DNA from: Pseudomonadota bacterium
Lineage (GTDB): Bacteria > Desulfobacterota > Binatia > Binatales > Binataceae
Length of the DNA: 64,000 bases
Direction of reading: 5' to 3'
Assembly: GCA_021324455.1 (NCBI GenBank)
Contig: JAJPJA010000139.1
Coordinates: forward strand, 70,207-134,206
This document shows, piece after piece, positions 46,267-56,473 of this stretch (within the stretch, counting starts at the first letter, position 1; every line of letters begins with the position of its first letter). The position numbers and the translations under genes were made by a program. The notes under the pieces are model-generated. The model saw nothing but the letters and a program-made list of their open reading frames with translations. It was not told the origin of the DNA and ran no database searches.

Positions 46267-48099
46267 ATGTGTGGAATCGTCGGTTACGTCGGCAATCGAG
46301 ACGCGGTTGCGGTCCTGATTGGCGGCCTCAAGCGGCTTGAATATCGCGGCTACGACTCCGCCGGCGTGGCGACGCTGGGCGCGGACGGCAAACTCGATCT
46401 CCGCCGCGCGGTGGATAAACTCGTCAACCTGGAGAAACTGCTGGAGAGCCGGCCCCTCTCCGGCAACACCGGCATCGGCCACACCCGCTGGGCCACGCAC
46501 GGACGCCCCTCCGAAGAAAACGCGCATCCGCATAAAGCCGGCCCCGTTGCCGTGATCCACAACGGCATCGTGGAGAACTACATCGAACTGCGCGACGCGC
46601 TGATTGCCCGCGGCCATCGGATGGCGTCGCAGACCGACACCGAAGTCATCGCGCATCTGATCGAGGAAAAAGTCAAAGCGGGAAGAGAGCTGACCGCGGC
46701 GGTGCTGGAAACCGTGCGCGAACTGCGCGGATCGTTTTCCATCGTGGTGCTGTCTGAGACCGCGCCGGGCAAGCTGGTCGCGGCCAAAACCGCCACGCCG
46801 CTGGTGATCGGATTGGCCAGGGGCGAGAACTTCGTCGCCTCCGACATCCCCGCCCTGCTCGAACATACGCGCGAGACCATCGTGCTCGAAGACGGCGAGC
46901 TGGCCGAAATCAGCGCCGGCGAAGTGCGGCTGATGACGTTCGCCGGCACCCCCGTGCAGCGCAAGCCGCGCCATATCGAATGGGACGCGGTGGCCGCGAC
47001 CAAGGGCGGCTTCCGCCATTACCTGCGCAAGGAAATCGCCGAGCAGCCGCAGGCCTGGATCGATACGCTGAGCGGCCGCGTCAAGGCCGACTCGCAAACC
47101 GTCGAATTCGAGCAGGAGCTTTTCCCCGGCGGCGATCCGCGCGCCGTCAACCGCCTGGTGATGGTCAGCGCGGGCGCGTCGTGGATCTCCTCGCTCATCG
47201 GCAAATTCATGATCGAGGAACTGTGCGGCGTTGCGGCCGAAGTGGATTACTCGGCCGAGTTCCGCTATCGCAGCCCGGCCATCGACGATCGCACGATGAT
47301 AATCGCGGTATCGCAGTCGGGCGAGACCGCGGACACGCTGGCCGCGATGGAAGAGGCGCGCCGGCGCGGATCGCATATCCTGGCGCTGACCAACACGGTC
47401 GATTCGTCGATCGCGCGCAAGGCCGACGCGCAGCTCTATACGCGCTGCGGTCCGGAAATCAGCGTCACCACCACCAAATGCTTCCTGACCCAGATCGAGG
47501 CGTTCTACCTGTTTGCGATTCATATGGCGCAGCGGCTCGGCCGGCTGACCGCAATCCAGGTGCGGGAGTTGCTGTCCCCCGCGATGGCGATCCCGGCGCA
47601 GATCGAAGCGGTAATCGGCAGGGAGCGTCAGATCGAAAAAATCGCGCGCAAGTACGGCAAGGCGCACGATTTTCTCTATCTCGGCCGCGGCATCAACTAT
47701 CCCGTGGCGCTGGAGGGCGCGCTCAAGCTGAAGGAAATTTCATACATTCACGCCGAAGGCTATTCCGCGGGCGAGATGAAGCACGGTCCGATTGCGCTGA
47801 TCGACGAGAACATGCCCGTGGTGGTGCTGATTCCCAACGACAACGTGTTCGAAAAGACGCTGTCGAATCTGAAGGAAGTCGAGTCGCGCAGCGGCCGTAT
47901 TATCGCGGTCACCGACCATCGCAACGCCGAACTGGAAGAGGTGGCGTGGGAGATAATCGACGTTCCCGCCACCAACCGCCTTCTGGCCCCGGTCCTGCTG
48001 ACGGTCCCGCTGCAGCTGCTCGCCTACCACATCGCGGTCTACCGCGGCACGGATGTGGACCAACCGCGCAACCTGGCGAAATCGGTCACCGTGGAATAA
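46267..48099 (+). CDS. glmS: Glutamine--fructose-6-phosphate aminotransferase (isomerizing)
   Basis: MCGIVGYVGNRDAVAVLIGGLKRLEYRGYDSAGVA, HTRWATHGRPSEENAHPH, VSAGASWISSLIGKFMIEEL, AEGYSAGEMKHGPIALID, NLAKSVTVE end. Confidence 0.98.
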   Translation: MCGIVGYVGNRDAVAVLIGGLKRLEYRGYDSAGVATLGADGKLDLRRAVDKLVNLEKLLESRPLSGNTGIGHTRWATHGRPSEENAHPHKAGPVAVIHNGIVENYIELRDALIARGHRMASQTDTEVIAHLIEEKVKAGRELTAAVLETVRELRGSFSIVVLSETAPGKLVAAKTATPLVIGLARGENFVASDIPALLEHTRETIVLEDGELAEISAGEVRLMTFAGTPVQRKPRHIEWDAVAATKGGFRHYLRKEIAEQPQAWIDTLSGRVKADSQTVEFEQELFPGGDPRAVNRLVMVSAGASWISSLIGKFMIEELCGVAAEVDYSAEFRYRSPAIDDRTMIIAVSQSGETADTLAAMEEARRRGSHILALTNTVDSSIARKADAQLYTRCGPEISVTTTKCFLTQIEAFYLFAIHMAQRLGRLTAIQVRELLSPAMAIPAQIEAVIGRERQIEKIARKYGKAHDFLYLGRGINYPVALEGALKLKEISYIHAEGYSAGEMKHGPIALIDENMPVVVLIPNDNVFEKTLSNLKEVESRSGRIIAVTDHRNAELEEVAWEIIDVPATNRLLAPVLLTVPLQLLAYHIAVYRGTDVDQPRNLAKSVTVE

Positions 48100-48164
48100 T
48101 GCGTTAAAGCACCCGCTCCAACCGATTGGCGAAATATAATCGTTGGACTGGCCGGTTTGCGGCA

Positions 48165-48193
48165 ACGGCGCGCGGCCGCAAGCCGCGCGCCGT
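48165..48193. terminator. Strong GC-rich hairpin between convergent genes, candidate bidirectional terminator
   Basis: ACGGCGCGCGGC-CGCAA-GCCGCGCGCCGT: 12-bp perfect stem, 5-nt loop, no U-tract. Confidence 0.45.
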
Positions 48194-48201
48194 ATGCTCG
48201 C

Positions 48202-49893
48202 TCAATCCGCCGGTTCGCCGGTGGACGGCTCCAGGATGAGTTTGCGTTCTCCCAACGGGTGATGGCTGAAGTCGAAGAGGTTGTTCAACGGCCCCGCCAG
48301 CGCGTCAAAGGAACCATTTCCGATCCGGCCGGTGCCGAAGTTGTCCTCGATGAAGCGCAGGATCGAGCTTTGATCGCTGAGCCCGTGATCGACGAAATTC
48401 CGCCTCGCATAGGGTGAGATCACCAGCAGCGGAATTCGCGGACCGTACCCGCAGCGCCCCTGGATTTCATTGCCGCCGTCGTCCGTCAGCGGCGTTCCGC
48501 TGCCGCACTTGCCGGTGCCGTTCAGGTTGTCCGAATCCGCCGAGTTGCCCGAGCCGGTCTCCGCGGACGGATTGACGATCGGGTTCATCTGATGGTCGTA
48601 CCAGCCGTCGGAGTCGTCCCACGTGATGAAGATGGCCGTGTCTTTCCAGAACTTCGACCGCTCGATCGTATTGATGGTAGCGGCCAAAAATTCCTGCTCC
48701 AGCAGCGGATCGGAATAGCCGGCGTGGCCGTCCATGTTCGCCGGCGCCTTCAGGAAGCTGACGGCGGGAAGATTGCCGGCCTCAAGCGCGTCGAAAAAGT
48801 CATGGATGTCGTATTCGTGATTGGCCCCGGTGTCGGCGCTCGTCCCGTACTGCGCGGGAGGCACGCTCGGACGGGTGTGCATGGGGTTGGCTGTCGAAGC
48901 CCAGTACTGAAAGAACGCGTGATGCGGGATGTAATCGTTAGTGAAATTGTCGACCGGAGGAACCGTAAGGCTGTTGGCCGCGGTTGCCGGGCTGGAGCGG
49001 TTGCATCCGGTGGTGCCGTTGGGATTGGTAAGCGTCAGGTCGAACCCGCCCATGAACGCGCCCCAACTGATGCCGTTGGCGTTGAGCAGGTCGCCGATGC
49101 TCTGGCCGCCCATCTGCACGGTCACGCCGCCGGAGCAAACGTCGCCGGTTGGATCGAGATCGCCAACCAGTGTGTATTTGCCGTTGGAGTTGAGCACGAA
49201 TTTGGGCGACGCTGCGCTGCCGGTGGCGGGATATGTGTTGCCTGCCACCAGATTGAGCAAACCGGGAGTCGACGGACCGAAGGTCGTGCCGTAGAAATTG
49301 TCGGACATGGCGAAGTTCTGGGCATAGTTCCACAGCGCCGTAACCGTATTGCCGTCAAAGTAGCCCATCACGATCCCGTTGCCCTGCGCGTACGAATAGA
49401 CGCTGTTGCAGAAACTGCCGCCGCCCGACCCCACGCTCCGGGGGAAAAGATCCATCAGTCCCTGATCGAACGCGAGCTGTTCATGGCCGTAGTTGTGGTC
49501 CTGATCGCAGGTCGACGCCTCGGAATGGCTCAGGCGAAACGGGTTGATGTTGTACGGAGCGTTGGCGGAATTTTCCAGGTTGGGATTCCTGGTCAGCAAC
49601 ACTCCTGACGGCTCGCCCTCTGCCAGAGTGCCCAGCCCATTGACAGTCGGCGTGCCCGCGGCAGGATGAAACAGCGAGCCGTCGGTGTTGGCCGCAAACG
49701 GATAGGTCGCGAAATAATGATCGAACGAAACATTTTCCTGGAAAATGACCACCACGTGCCGGATCGGCGTGGCGGGCGACGGCGGCCCTCCGCGATGCGG
49801 CTCGGCCAGGGACGATCCGGCGAGCGTGCTCAGCGCCGCAATGATCGCTGCCGCGCCGCTCAGGACCTGGTTGATCGCGCGCAATCCCTTCAT
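48202..49893 (-). CDS. Secreted alkaline phosphatase/phospholipase C-family phosphoesterase
   Basis: Signal peptide at MKGLRAINQVLSGAAAIIAALSTLAGSSLA; IRHVVVIFQENVSFDHYFATYP, AIFITWDDSDGWYDHQMNP, GYGPRIPLLVISPYARRNFVDHGLSDQSSILRFIEDNFG. Confidence 0.92.
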   Translation of the reverse strand: MKGLRAINQVLSGAAAIIAALSTLAGSSLAEPHRGGPPSPATPIRHVVVIFQENVSFDHYFATYPFAANTDGSLFHPAAGTPTVNGLGTLAEGEPSGVLLTRNPNLENSANAPYNINPFRLSHSEASTCDQDHNYGHEQLAFDQGLMDLFPRSVGSGGGSFCNSVYSYAQGNGIVMGYFDGNTVTALWNYAQNFAMSDNFYGTTFGPSTPGLLNLVAGNTYPATGSAASPKFVLNSNGKYTLVGDLDPTGDVCSGGVTVQMGGQSIGDLLNANGISWGAFMGGFDLTLTNPNGTTGCNRSSPATAANSLTVPPVDNFTNDYIPHHAFFQYWASTANPMHTRPSVPPAQYGTSADTGANHEYDIHDFFDALEAGNLPAVSFLKAPANMDGHAGYSDPLLEQEFLAATINTIERSKFWKDTAIFITWDDSDGWYDHQMNPIVNPSAETGSGNSADSDNLNGTGKCGSGTPLTDDGGNEIQGRCGYGPRIPLLVISPYARRNFVDHGLSDQSSILRFIEDNFGTGRIGNGSFDALAGPLNNLFDFSHHPLGERKLILEPSTGEPAD

Positions 49894-50272
49894 GTGCAGG
49901 TTTCCTCCTTGATTTCCGCACTCGCTTGCAGCCCTCGTTCGAGAGCGGACGCAAGCTGGTGAGGATCTCCGAACCGAACCCTCCAAAAGCTTTCGTTCCG
50001 CGCCTCGACCGCGCCGAACCAAGCTCATCAGTTTCGCAGGCAGGATTTAGTCAGGCTGATTTACCCGACTCAGATCGATTCGATGAAAGTTTGGTTGCGC
50101 TCCGGTTAAGCCCCGGCCGGAGGTTTCGCACAAAGAAGGGGTTGCGCGGGACCCGCCGTCTTGAGGGTTGTTTGGCCGGCTCAAGGGCGGTGCCGGATGA
50201 AGAATGACAGGCGGCGGGTTAGGCGCGGCAGGCCCGCGCAGCGGCGCCGCGCGCGGCGGCGGCCCGACGCGA

Positions 50273-51307
50273 TCAACCGATCCAGCCGACCAGGATCGCG
50301 GCGAGGGACCCGGTTCCCATCAGGACCCACAGAAGAAATCCCTGTATCAACGGGCGCTTGCCGACCAGCCGCAATGCGCCGCGGCTGAGTCCGGAACCGA
50401 TCAGGAACAGCGTCAGGACCAGGCATCGCTGCGCCGCGAGGAACACCACATGCCCCGGCGGTTTGAGCGCCGGAATCCAGGTCGCCAGTGCGGCGGCCGC
50501 GATAAATCCCAGAATGAACCATGGGCGTTTAGCCTTCGCGGCCGTGTTTTCCGCCTCCCGCCCTCGATTCCACATCATCCCGGTGATGAGGGTCACGGGC
50601 ACAATCCACAGCGCCCGGGTCAGCTTGATGGTGGTCGCGATTTCCAGCGCGCGCCGGCCGTACTGCATCGCGGCGCCGACCACGGAACTGGTGTCGTGAA
50701 TCGCCAGCGCGCTCCACACCCCAAACTGCGCCTGGCTCAGGCCCAATCGATGACCAGCCCAGGGAAAAAGCACCAGCGCGATGGCGTTGAGGAAAAATAC
50801 GGTTGCCAGGGCCACGGACACTTCGTGACTGCGGGCGCGAATGACGGGAGCCACGGCGGCAATCGCGCTTCCGCCGCAAATCGCGGTGCCGACCGTAACC
50901 AGCAGAGAGGTATCGCGTCCGGTGCGAAGCAATCGACCCAGCATCAGGCCGATCGTCATCGTCAGACTGATGCCGGCCACGGTATAGAAGAAACCATGCA
51001 CGCCCGCGCGGCCGACCTGCACCAGATTCATTCCCGCGCCCAAACCGACGACCGAAAGCTGCAGCAACGGCGTTGTGAGCCGCGCCGTCGCCAAAGGATA
51101 GGGATTGCCCATGCTTAGAGCCACTGCGATTCCTGCCATCAGCGCCAGGCCCGGCGAAACAAAGGGCAGCAGCGTGGCCAATGCGCACAGCAAAAATAAA
51201 ATCGAGGGAGCGCCGCCGGTTTTTACCCAGGTCCGCCGGTCTCGCCGGCTGATAACCGCCGAGGAGCGCGATACCCCGGGATTTTTCTCTTCCCTGATGC
51301 GCCGCAT
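50273..51307 (-). CDS. YeiH/YadS-type putative sulfate exporter family protein
   Basis: LVTVGTAICGGSAIAAVAPVIRARSHEVSVALATVFFLNAIALVLFPWAGHRLGLSQAQFGVWSALAIHDTSSVVGAA. Confidence 0.9.
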   Translation of the reverse strand: MRRIREEKNPGVSRSSAVISRRDRRTWVKTGGAPSILFLLCALATLLPFVSPGLALMAGIAVALSMGNPYPLATARLTTPLLQLSVVGLGAGMNLVQVGRAGVHGFFYTVAGISLTMTIGLMLGRLLRTGRDTSLLVTVGTAICGGSAIAAVAPVIRARSHEVSVALATVFFLNAIALVLFPWAGHRLGLSQAQFGVWSALAIHDTSSVVGAAMQYGRRALEIATTIKLTRALWIVPVTLITGMMWNRGREAENTAAKAKRPWFILGFIAAAALATWIPALKPPGHVVFLAAQRCLVLTLFLIGSGLSRGALRLVGKRPLIQGFLLWVLMGTGSLAAILVGWIG

Positions 51308-51312
51308 TCCAG

Positions 51313-51765
51313 TTATGCCGGTCTGCGCCGGTTGAGCGAAACCACCTGGGCCTGGAGTCTTTGGCGCAATCGAGCACAGATCATTTCGCAGAGTTCAAAG
51401 ACCATCGGATCCATTACGGAGTAGAAAACACAGTTGCCCTGCTGGCGGCGCCGGATAAGCCCCGCGTCCTGCAGAACCTTGAGATGCTTGCTGGCGTTGG
51501 GCTGGGTTGATTGCACCAGTTCGGCGAGCGCGGAAACGCTGGATTCGCCCCGCATCGTCAACTCCTGTAAAATCCGCAGGCGCAACGGCTCGCTCATCGC
51601 CCTGAACTGGCTGGCGACCAGCTCAAGCGCCTGGGGCGTCAACGCCGCTACCGGGCCGGATTTTCTTTCCTTCATGCGTATCAAGGCATATACGAAATCA
51701 GTGCGCGAGCGAAGCGCTTCGAAACCCGGTATTTGCGCCGGCCATGCGGCCTGCTGAACTTTCAT
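51313..51765 (-). CDS. ArsR/SmtB family transcriptional regulator
   Basis: SEPLRLRILQELTMRGESSVSALAELVQSTQPNASKHLKVLQDAGLIRRRQQGNCVFYSVMDP; start MKVQQ at 51765 preferred. Confidence 0.88.
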   Translation of the reverse strand: MKVQQAAWPAQIPGFEALRSRTDFVYALIRMKERKSGPVAALTPQALELVASQFRAMSEPLRLRILQELTMRGESSVSALAELVQSTQPNASKHLKVLQDAGLIRRRQQGNCVFYSVMDPMVFELCEMICARLRQRLQAQVVSLNRRRPA

Positions 51766-52194
51766 GCACAGGGAACCTGACAACAGATTGGGGAAAAGGC
51801 GGCCGGGCCGATGCTCGCGGAGAAAGGACCAGAGCGTGGAGTACCCCCTCCCCCTGACCAACCCTGAGGCAAAGGCGATCAACGCATGTCACCCAAGTCT
51901 CCGGTTTTTATGCAACCTATCTCTGCGCCTGATCACGGAAAGATGGGGGATAAGGCGGGACCCCGCAGAGCCGCATCGGCCCCAATCAAACCCCGAATGC
52001 CCGTAAACCGGCGAGCGGCCGATACCGGTCCGGGAAAGTCCGCCGTTGCGGCAAACAAAACCGGATGCGGCGCACGGGGCCGCTTGGACGCTCCCGGATG
52101 CCCAATGCGCGAGCTTGTGCCTATTCACTGTGCAATGATGGCGGTATAGGATAAGAAAACCACAAACCCACGCCGCAGGGACCCCGGGCCAGCT

Positions 52195-53391
52195 ATGTTC
52201 AACGAACTGATTTTACGCGAGTCGCAGGCTGAAGCTCCCTTTGTCAGTGTCGAGGAGGGCCTCGAAGAGATCCGCCGCGGGCGGATGATCATCCTCATGG
52301 ATGACGAACAGAGGGAAAACGAGGGCGACCTGTGCATGGCGGCCGAAAAAGTCACCCCCGAGGCCATCAACTTTATGGCCAGGTACGGCCGCGGGTTGAT
52401 TTGTCTGCCGATGTCCCCCGATCGCATCGAGCGGCTGGGCCTGGGCATGATGGTGGGCGACAACCAGGCGCCGCTGGGCACCGCGTTTACGGTTTCGATC
52501 AACGCGCGCCGCGTGTCCGGATCCGGCGTCTCCGCCCATGACCGCGCCACCACGATTCTCCAGGCCGTGCGCGAGGACGCGGTCGGCTCCGAGTTCGTGA
52601 CGCCCGGCCATGTCTATCCGCTGCGCGCGCGTGAAGGCGGCGTGCTGGTGCGCACCGGACAGACCGAAGGCGGCGTGGATTTGGCCAGGCTGGCGGGGCT
52701 CAAGCCGGCCGCGGTGATTTGCGAGATCCTCAAGAATGACGGCACGATGGCGCGGCGCGACGACCTGGTGGATTTCGCCCGCGAGCAGAACCTCAAGATC
52801 CTCACCGTGGCCGACATTATCGAGTACCGGCTGCGCAACGAGACCCTGGTCCAGCGCGTGGCCGAAGCCAGACTGCCGACCGAGTATGGCGAATTCCGCG
52901 CCTGCGTCTATCGCGACATGGTCGACCTCACCGAACATCTGGTGCTGATCATGGGTAAGGTTGAGCCGACGGTGCCGATCATGGTCCGGGCGCATCGCGA
53001 ATACCTGCCGGGCGACGTGTTCGGCTACCTGGAGCGCAACACGCGCAACCTGCTGAGCGCGTCGATGGCGCATATCGCGGCGGCCGGCAACGGCGTCATT
53101 CTCTATCTCAAGCGCAACTTCAACGCGATCGCCTCCGAACTCAACGGCGCCCTGCAGGACATGCGGCGCGTCACCACCCATACCAACGCGCTGGGCGGCG
53201 ATTTTCGCGAATACGGAATCGGCGCGCAGATCCTGCGCGACGTCGGCGTGCGCAAGATTATCGTGGTGTCGGACCGGGTGCCGCGTTTGGCCAACCTGCC
53301 CGGCTATGGCCTCGAGATCGTCGACAGCATCCCGCTTTCAATCAACGAACCGCCGCCGCTGGTGTTTCAGAACACCAACGGCCATCAGTGA
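52195..53391 (+). CDS. ribB: 3,4-dihydroxy-2-butanone-4-phosphate synthase with degenerate GTP cyclohydrolase II-like C-terminal domain (RibBX-like)
   Basis: MDDEQRENEGDLCMAAEKVTPEAINFMARYGRGLICL (RibB); C-terminal RAHREYLPGDVFGYLERNTRNLL lacks GCHII zinc cysteines. Confidence 0.93.
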   Translation: MFNELILRESQAEAPFVSVEEGLEEIRRGRMIILMDDEQRENEGDLCMAAEKVTPEAINFMARYGRGLICLPMSPDRIERLGLGMMVGDNQAPLGTAFTVSINARRVSGSGVSAHDRATTILQAVREDAVGSEFVTPGHVYPLRAREGGVLVRTGQTEGGVDLARLAGLKPAAVICEILKNDGTMARRDDLVDFAREQNLKILTVADIIEYRLRNETLVQRVAEARLPTEYGEFRACVYRDMVDLTEHLVLIMGKVEPTVPIMVRAHREYLPGDVFGYLERNTRNLLSASMAHIAAAGNGVILYLKRNFNAIASELNGALQDMRRVTTHTNALGGDFREYGIGAQILRDVGVRKIIVVSDRVPRLANLPGYGLEIVDSIPLSINEPPPLVFQNTNGHQ

Positions 53392-53446
53392 TGCGCACTG
53401 ATTTGGTGTCGGACATTGCCGCGGCGTTGTCACGCCTTTAGTTGAG

Positions 53447-55207
53447 GTGGCGCTGTTTTCCCCCGGGCGTAAATTGTTGGTGTGCGCGGGCCTGCTCGCC
53501 GTTGTGGTTGCCGCGGCCGCGGCTCACGCCGCACTCCCCAGGCCCGAACAGGTCGTATCGATCACCGGCGGCGCGCTCGCTCCCGTAGCCCGCGGCAAGG
53601 CGGTTTTGCGCGTCGACGCCGCCATCCTGCCCGGATGGCACATCAATTCGGACCAGCCTTCCAGCCCCGATTACATCGCCACCCATCTGTCCATCAAGGG
53701 CGCGCCGGAGCTGAAAGTCGGCGCGATCCAATATCCGCCCGCCGAAACGATCGCTCCGGAGTTTTCCATGGGCGAGAAGCTCTCCGTGTTTACCGGCAAG
53801 GTCAGCTTCAAGGCGGAGGTTTCCAGCACCGCGGAGCTCGAACCGGGCCGCAAGGCGGCGTTCGATCTGTCGCTCGATTACCAGGCCTGCAACGAGCGGC
53901 AATGTCTGCGCCCGGTGACCATCGCCAAACAGATTGCGCTGCGATGGCCGGAGGCCCCGCACGCGAACGCGCCTGCGATCCAAGCGTATCCGGCCGCGCC
54001 CATCAATGCTCAGCCCGGCGGCGATCTGTTTTCCAGCCGCGGATACGCTTTTGGCTTTTTGCTGATATTTCTCGGCGGACTCGCGCTTAACCTGACGCCC
54101 TGCGTTTACCCTCTGATTGGCGTGACGATCGCGTACTTCGGCAATCAGGGCGGCGGCGGAACGCGGCGCGTCCTGATCCTGGCCGCGCTCTACGTCGCCG
54201 GCATCGCGCTGATGTTCTCGGCGATCGGCACGGCGGCGGCGCTGTCGGGCGGATTGTTCGGCGCGGCGCTGGAGAGTCCGTACGTGCTGGCCGCGATTGC
54301 CGCCGTGATGCTGTTGCTGGCGGCCTCCAGCTTCGGATTGTTCACGCTCCAGGCGCCGGGCTGGATGCTGCGGCGGGCGGGCGCGGCCCGTCCCGGCTTT
54401 GTGGGATCGCTCGCGATGGGGCTCGGGATGGGCGTGGTCGCCGCCCCCTGTATCGGGCCGTTTGTGCTGGGGCTGCTGCTGGTGGTCGAGCGCAGCGGCA
54501 ATGCGACGCTGGGATTCGCCGCGTTTTTCGTCCTCGCCCTGGGGATGGGCCTGCCCTACATCGTGCTGGCGCTGGCCGCCGGCAGTATCCGCAGTTTGCC
54601 GCGATCCGGCCAGTGGCTGGCGTGGGTCGAGCATCTGTTCGGTTTCGTGCTGATTGGCCTGGCGCTGTATTTCATCGACCCGCTGCTGCCCAACCGTCTG
54701 GCCACGCGGCTACTGCCCTACTACGCCGCCGCCGCCGGCATCTATCTCGGCTTCCTCTCACCGCATGGACGCCGTCCGCGTCCGTTCGCGATCTTCAAAG
54801 GCGCCGTCGGAGCGCTTTGCGCCGCCGCTCTGATCTACCTGCTCAGCGCGGGCGGGAAAACCAGTTCGCTCAGGTTCCAGCCTTACGCGCAATCGCGCAT
54901 TACAGCGGCGGCGGCGCAGCATAAGCCGGTGCTGATCGATTTCGGCGCCGACTGGTGTATCCCGTGCCGCGAGATGGAACGGACCACGTTCACCGACCCC
55001 GCGGTGGTTGCCGAGGCGCGCCGCTTCGTGGCGCTGCACGCCGACCTGACCAGGCTCGACCGCCGCAACGACGCGATTATCAGCGAGTACCGGATCCAGG
55101 GCGTTCCCACGATGCTGCTGTTGGACGGCTCCGGCAGCGTGCGCAAGCGGATGGTCGGTTACATCGGTCCGGATGAGATGCTGAATTCGATGAAATCGGT
55201 CAATTAG
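53447..55207 (+). CDS. dsbD: Thiol:disulfide interchange protein DsbD
   Basis: N-terminal YQACNERQCLRPV; TM domain LTPCVYPLIGVTIAYFG and VAAPCIGPFVLGLLL; C-terminal thioredoxin DFGADWCIPCREMERTTF. Confidence 0.95.
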   Translation: MALFSPGRKLLVCAGLLAVVVAAAAAHAALPRPEQVVSITGGALAPVARGKAVLRVDAAILPGWHINSDQPSSPDYIATHLSIKGAPELKVGAIQYPPAETIAPEFSMGEKLSVFTGKVSFKAEVSSTAELEPGRKAAFDLSLDYQACNERQCLRPVTIAKQIALRWPEAPHANAPAIQAYPAAPINAQPGGDLFSSRGYAFGFLLIFLGGLALNLTPCVYPLIGVTIAYFGNQGGGGTRRVLILAALYVAGIALMFSAIGTAAALSGGLFGAALESPYVLAAIAAVMLLLAASSFGLFTLQAPGWMLRRAGAARPGFVGSLAMGLGMGVVAAPCIGPFVLGLLLVVERSGNATLGFAAFFVLALGMGLPYIVLALAAGSIRSLPRSGQWLAWVEHLFGFVLIGLALYFIDPLLPNRLATRLLPYYAAAAGIYLGFLSPHGRRPRPFAIFKGAVGALCAAALIYLLSAGGKTSSLRFQPYAQSRITAAAAQHKPVLIDFGADWCIPCREMERTTFTDPAVVAEARRFVALHADLTRLDRRNDAIISEYRIQGVPTMLLLDGSGSVRKRMVGYIGPDEMLNSMKSVN

Positions 55208-55293
55208 CTTGCTCTGCCGTGCGCAACTGTCACAACGTCCGGCACCGGGACGGACCGACAAAGCTTCGCCCGGACCATCGATAACATGGTGTA

Positions 55294-56289
55294 TCAGGAC
55301 GCGAACTCAGGCATCACTTTGCCGGCGAACAGCTCGACCGCGTCGGGACTGCCCAGCGCGAGCATATAGTAAGTGATATTGAATTCTTCGATCCGGTAGC
55401 GCAGCTCGCGTCTGATCTCCTCGGGCGTGCCAATCAGCGACATCGGCAGGCGCCGCACTTCGTCCAGATCCGTGATGCCCGACGCGTCGCCGGCCGACTT
55501 CGCCATCGCGTCCGCCTCGCTCTTGCTCTCCGACATCAACACCAGGGGAAAGCCTGACAGTTCGATCGCGGCAGGGTCGCGGCCGGCGGCACGCGCGAAT
55601 TGATGCAGCTGCGCTATCTTTTTGCGCAGCTGAGTGTTGTCGAACCGGGCCTGCTGACTGGGTTCGATGCTGCCCTGATAGACCGCCGCGATCAGGTTCA
55701 TGATATCGGCTTCGCGGCCGGCGATTTCCAGGATTTTCCTGCCCGACCCGCCCATCATGATCGGCGGATGCGGTTGTTGCAGCGGCTTGGGAAAATTATA
55801 CGCGTTCTCGATTCGATAATGGCGGCCGCTAAAGCTGGTCTGCTCATCGGTCCACATCGATTTCAGGATCCTGATTCCCTCGGCCAGCCGCTCGATTCGT
55901 TCCGCGTTGGTGCCGAATCCGTAGCCGTAGTTCTCGAATTCTTCCAACTCCCATCCGGCTCCCAATCCCGCGATCACCCTGCCGCCGCTTATGCGATCGA
56001 TGGTGGACAGCATTTTTGCCAGCAGCGGCGGATGGCGGAACTTCATCGGCGAGATAAACGGCACCAGCCGCACGCGTCTGGTGATCGCCGCGACCGCCGC
56101 CAGCGTGGTGTAGCATTCGATTTGCGGCTGCGCTGGAGTCCGTTCGAAATTGAGGAAATTGGTGCGGGTAAACATGTGATCGGCGACCGATACCGAGTAA
56201 AAGCCCAGCTCATCGGCGCGCTGCGCCCACGCCTTGGCCCGGCTGAAGCCGGCAATCGGCAGCCCCAAATTAAACTTGATCTCCCGCAT
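55294..56289 (-). CDS. LLM class F420-dependent oxidoreductase
   Basis: AQRADELGFYSVSVADHMF, RVRLVPFISPMKFRHPPLLAKMLSTIDRISGGRVIAGLGAGWELEEFENYG. Confidence 0.93.
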   Translation of the reverse strand: MREIKFNLGLPIAGFSRAKAWAQRADELGFYSVSVADHMFTRTNFLNFERTPAQPQIECYTTLAAVAAITRRVRLVPFISPMKFRHPPLLAKMLSTIDRISGGRVIAGLGAGWELEEFENYGYGFGTNAERIERLAEGIRILKSMWTDEQTSFSGRHYRIENAYNFPKPLQQPHPPIMMGGSGRKILEIAGREADIMNLIAAVYQGSIEPSQQARFDNTQLRKKIAQLHQFARAAGRDPAAIELSGFPLVLMSESKSEADAMAKSAGDASGITDLDEVRRLPMSLIGTPEEIRRELRYRIEEFNITYYMLALGSPDAVELFAGKVMPEFAS

Positions 56290-56473
56290 CCAATCACTCC
56301 TGGTTCACGATCGGCCGCAACTATCCGCCTTGCGGCCGGATAAGAGCCGCGGTCTATTAATGTCACCGCGGCCCGCGCGGTGCCAGCCAGGCGTCGGCGT
56401 CAATCCCCGGCGCCATCAATTGCGGCTCTTGACAGCGGCGCCGTTTGGCAATAGATAAGCTTGCCGATAGGCT

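Noticed and set aside
46219-47667. 482-aa minus-strand ORF
   Set aside because: Antisense to glmS.
51883-52194. Possible FMN riboswitch upstream of the ribB gene
   Set aside because: No RFN-like conserved blocks seen in the leader.
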